Source: Pseudomonas sp.
GTDB lineage: Bacteria; Pseudomonadota; Gammaproteobacteria; Pseudomonadales; Pseudomonadaceae
Reading direction: 5' to 3'
NCBI GenBank assembly: GCA_003525045.1
Contig: DQGF01000143.1
Coordinates: forward strand, 13,033-19,126
Length of the DNA: 6,094 nt
How positions within the stretch are numbered: the stretch's first letter is position 1; each line of letters starts with the position of its first letter. This document shows, in pieces, positions 6,066 through 6,094 of the stretch. The notes under the pieces are model-generated. The model saw only the letters and a list, made by a program, of their open reading frames with translations, searched no databases and was not told the DNA's origin. The position numbers and the translations under genes were made by a program.

Positions 6066-6094
6066 GCTTGCCGCCGCCTTCGCGAGCAAGCCCG
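6066..6094 (-). repeat. REP-type element, cut by the right edge
   Basis: GAGCTTGC and GAGCAAGCCCG face each other around CGCCGCCTTC, and CTTCGCGAGCAAGCCCG is the common opening of the Pseudomonas REP family. It is inverted relative to the element at 2018-2046. The end of the element lies outside the window. Confidence 0.65.

Overview
The window looks like chromosomal DNA of a fluorescent-group Pseudomonas. The protein-coding parts are GC-rich with pseudomonad codon usage. Two REP-type palindromes of the kind common in P. fluorescens-like genomes (core GCGAGC..GCTCGC) are present, and the gene families are typical of the genus. This assignment is inference from sequence character only; no search was run.

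Layout from left to right. (1) 1-1666, minus strand: an almost complete outer-membrane two-partner secretion transporter (TpsB/FhaC/ShlB family) with a GTG start; roughly its last 15-25 residues lie beyond the left edge. (2) 1667-2079: a non-coding, AT-rich stretch upstream of tpsB. It holds a degenerate tandem array of a heptanucleotide (GTAGGAA on the minus strand, about 22 units), one copy of a 39-bp imperfect direct repeat, and a REP element. (3) 2080-2583, plus strand: a decayed AraC-family regulator gene. Its start of the sensor domain and its whole DNA-binding domain can still be read in one frame, but the middle of the sensor (cupin) domain is missing and two in-frame stops interrupt it. 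(4) 2584-2672: a compact promoter region with the second copy of the 39-bp repeat and an imperfect palindrome. (5) 2673-5380, plus strand: a two-gene operon for an EmrAB-type tripartite drug efflux pump, with a periplasmic adaptor (HlyD/EmrA family) and a 14-helix DHA2-family MFS permease joined by an ATGA overlap. (6) 5381-5821, minus strand: a small carboxymuconolactone decarboxylase/AhpD-like protein, convergent with the pump and with zero bases between the two stop codons. (7) 5822-6094: a leftover open stretch that may be a gene remnant, then the start of a second REP.

The adaptor and permease should form an inner-membrane complex that exports hydrophobic compounds through an outer-membrane channel encoded elsewhere, since no TolC-like gene is adjacent. 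The AraC remnant just upstream, in the same orientation, is probably the former local regulator, so the pump may have lost its dedicated control. The TpsB gene is an independent, divergently oriented unit; no TpsA substrate gene is visible next to its 5' end. The most unusual material is non-coding: the heptanucleotide array upstream of tpsB, and the 39-bp repeat that brackets the broken regulator.
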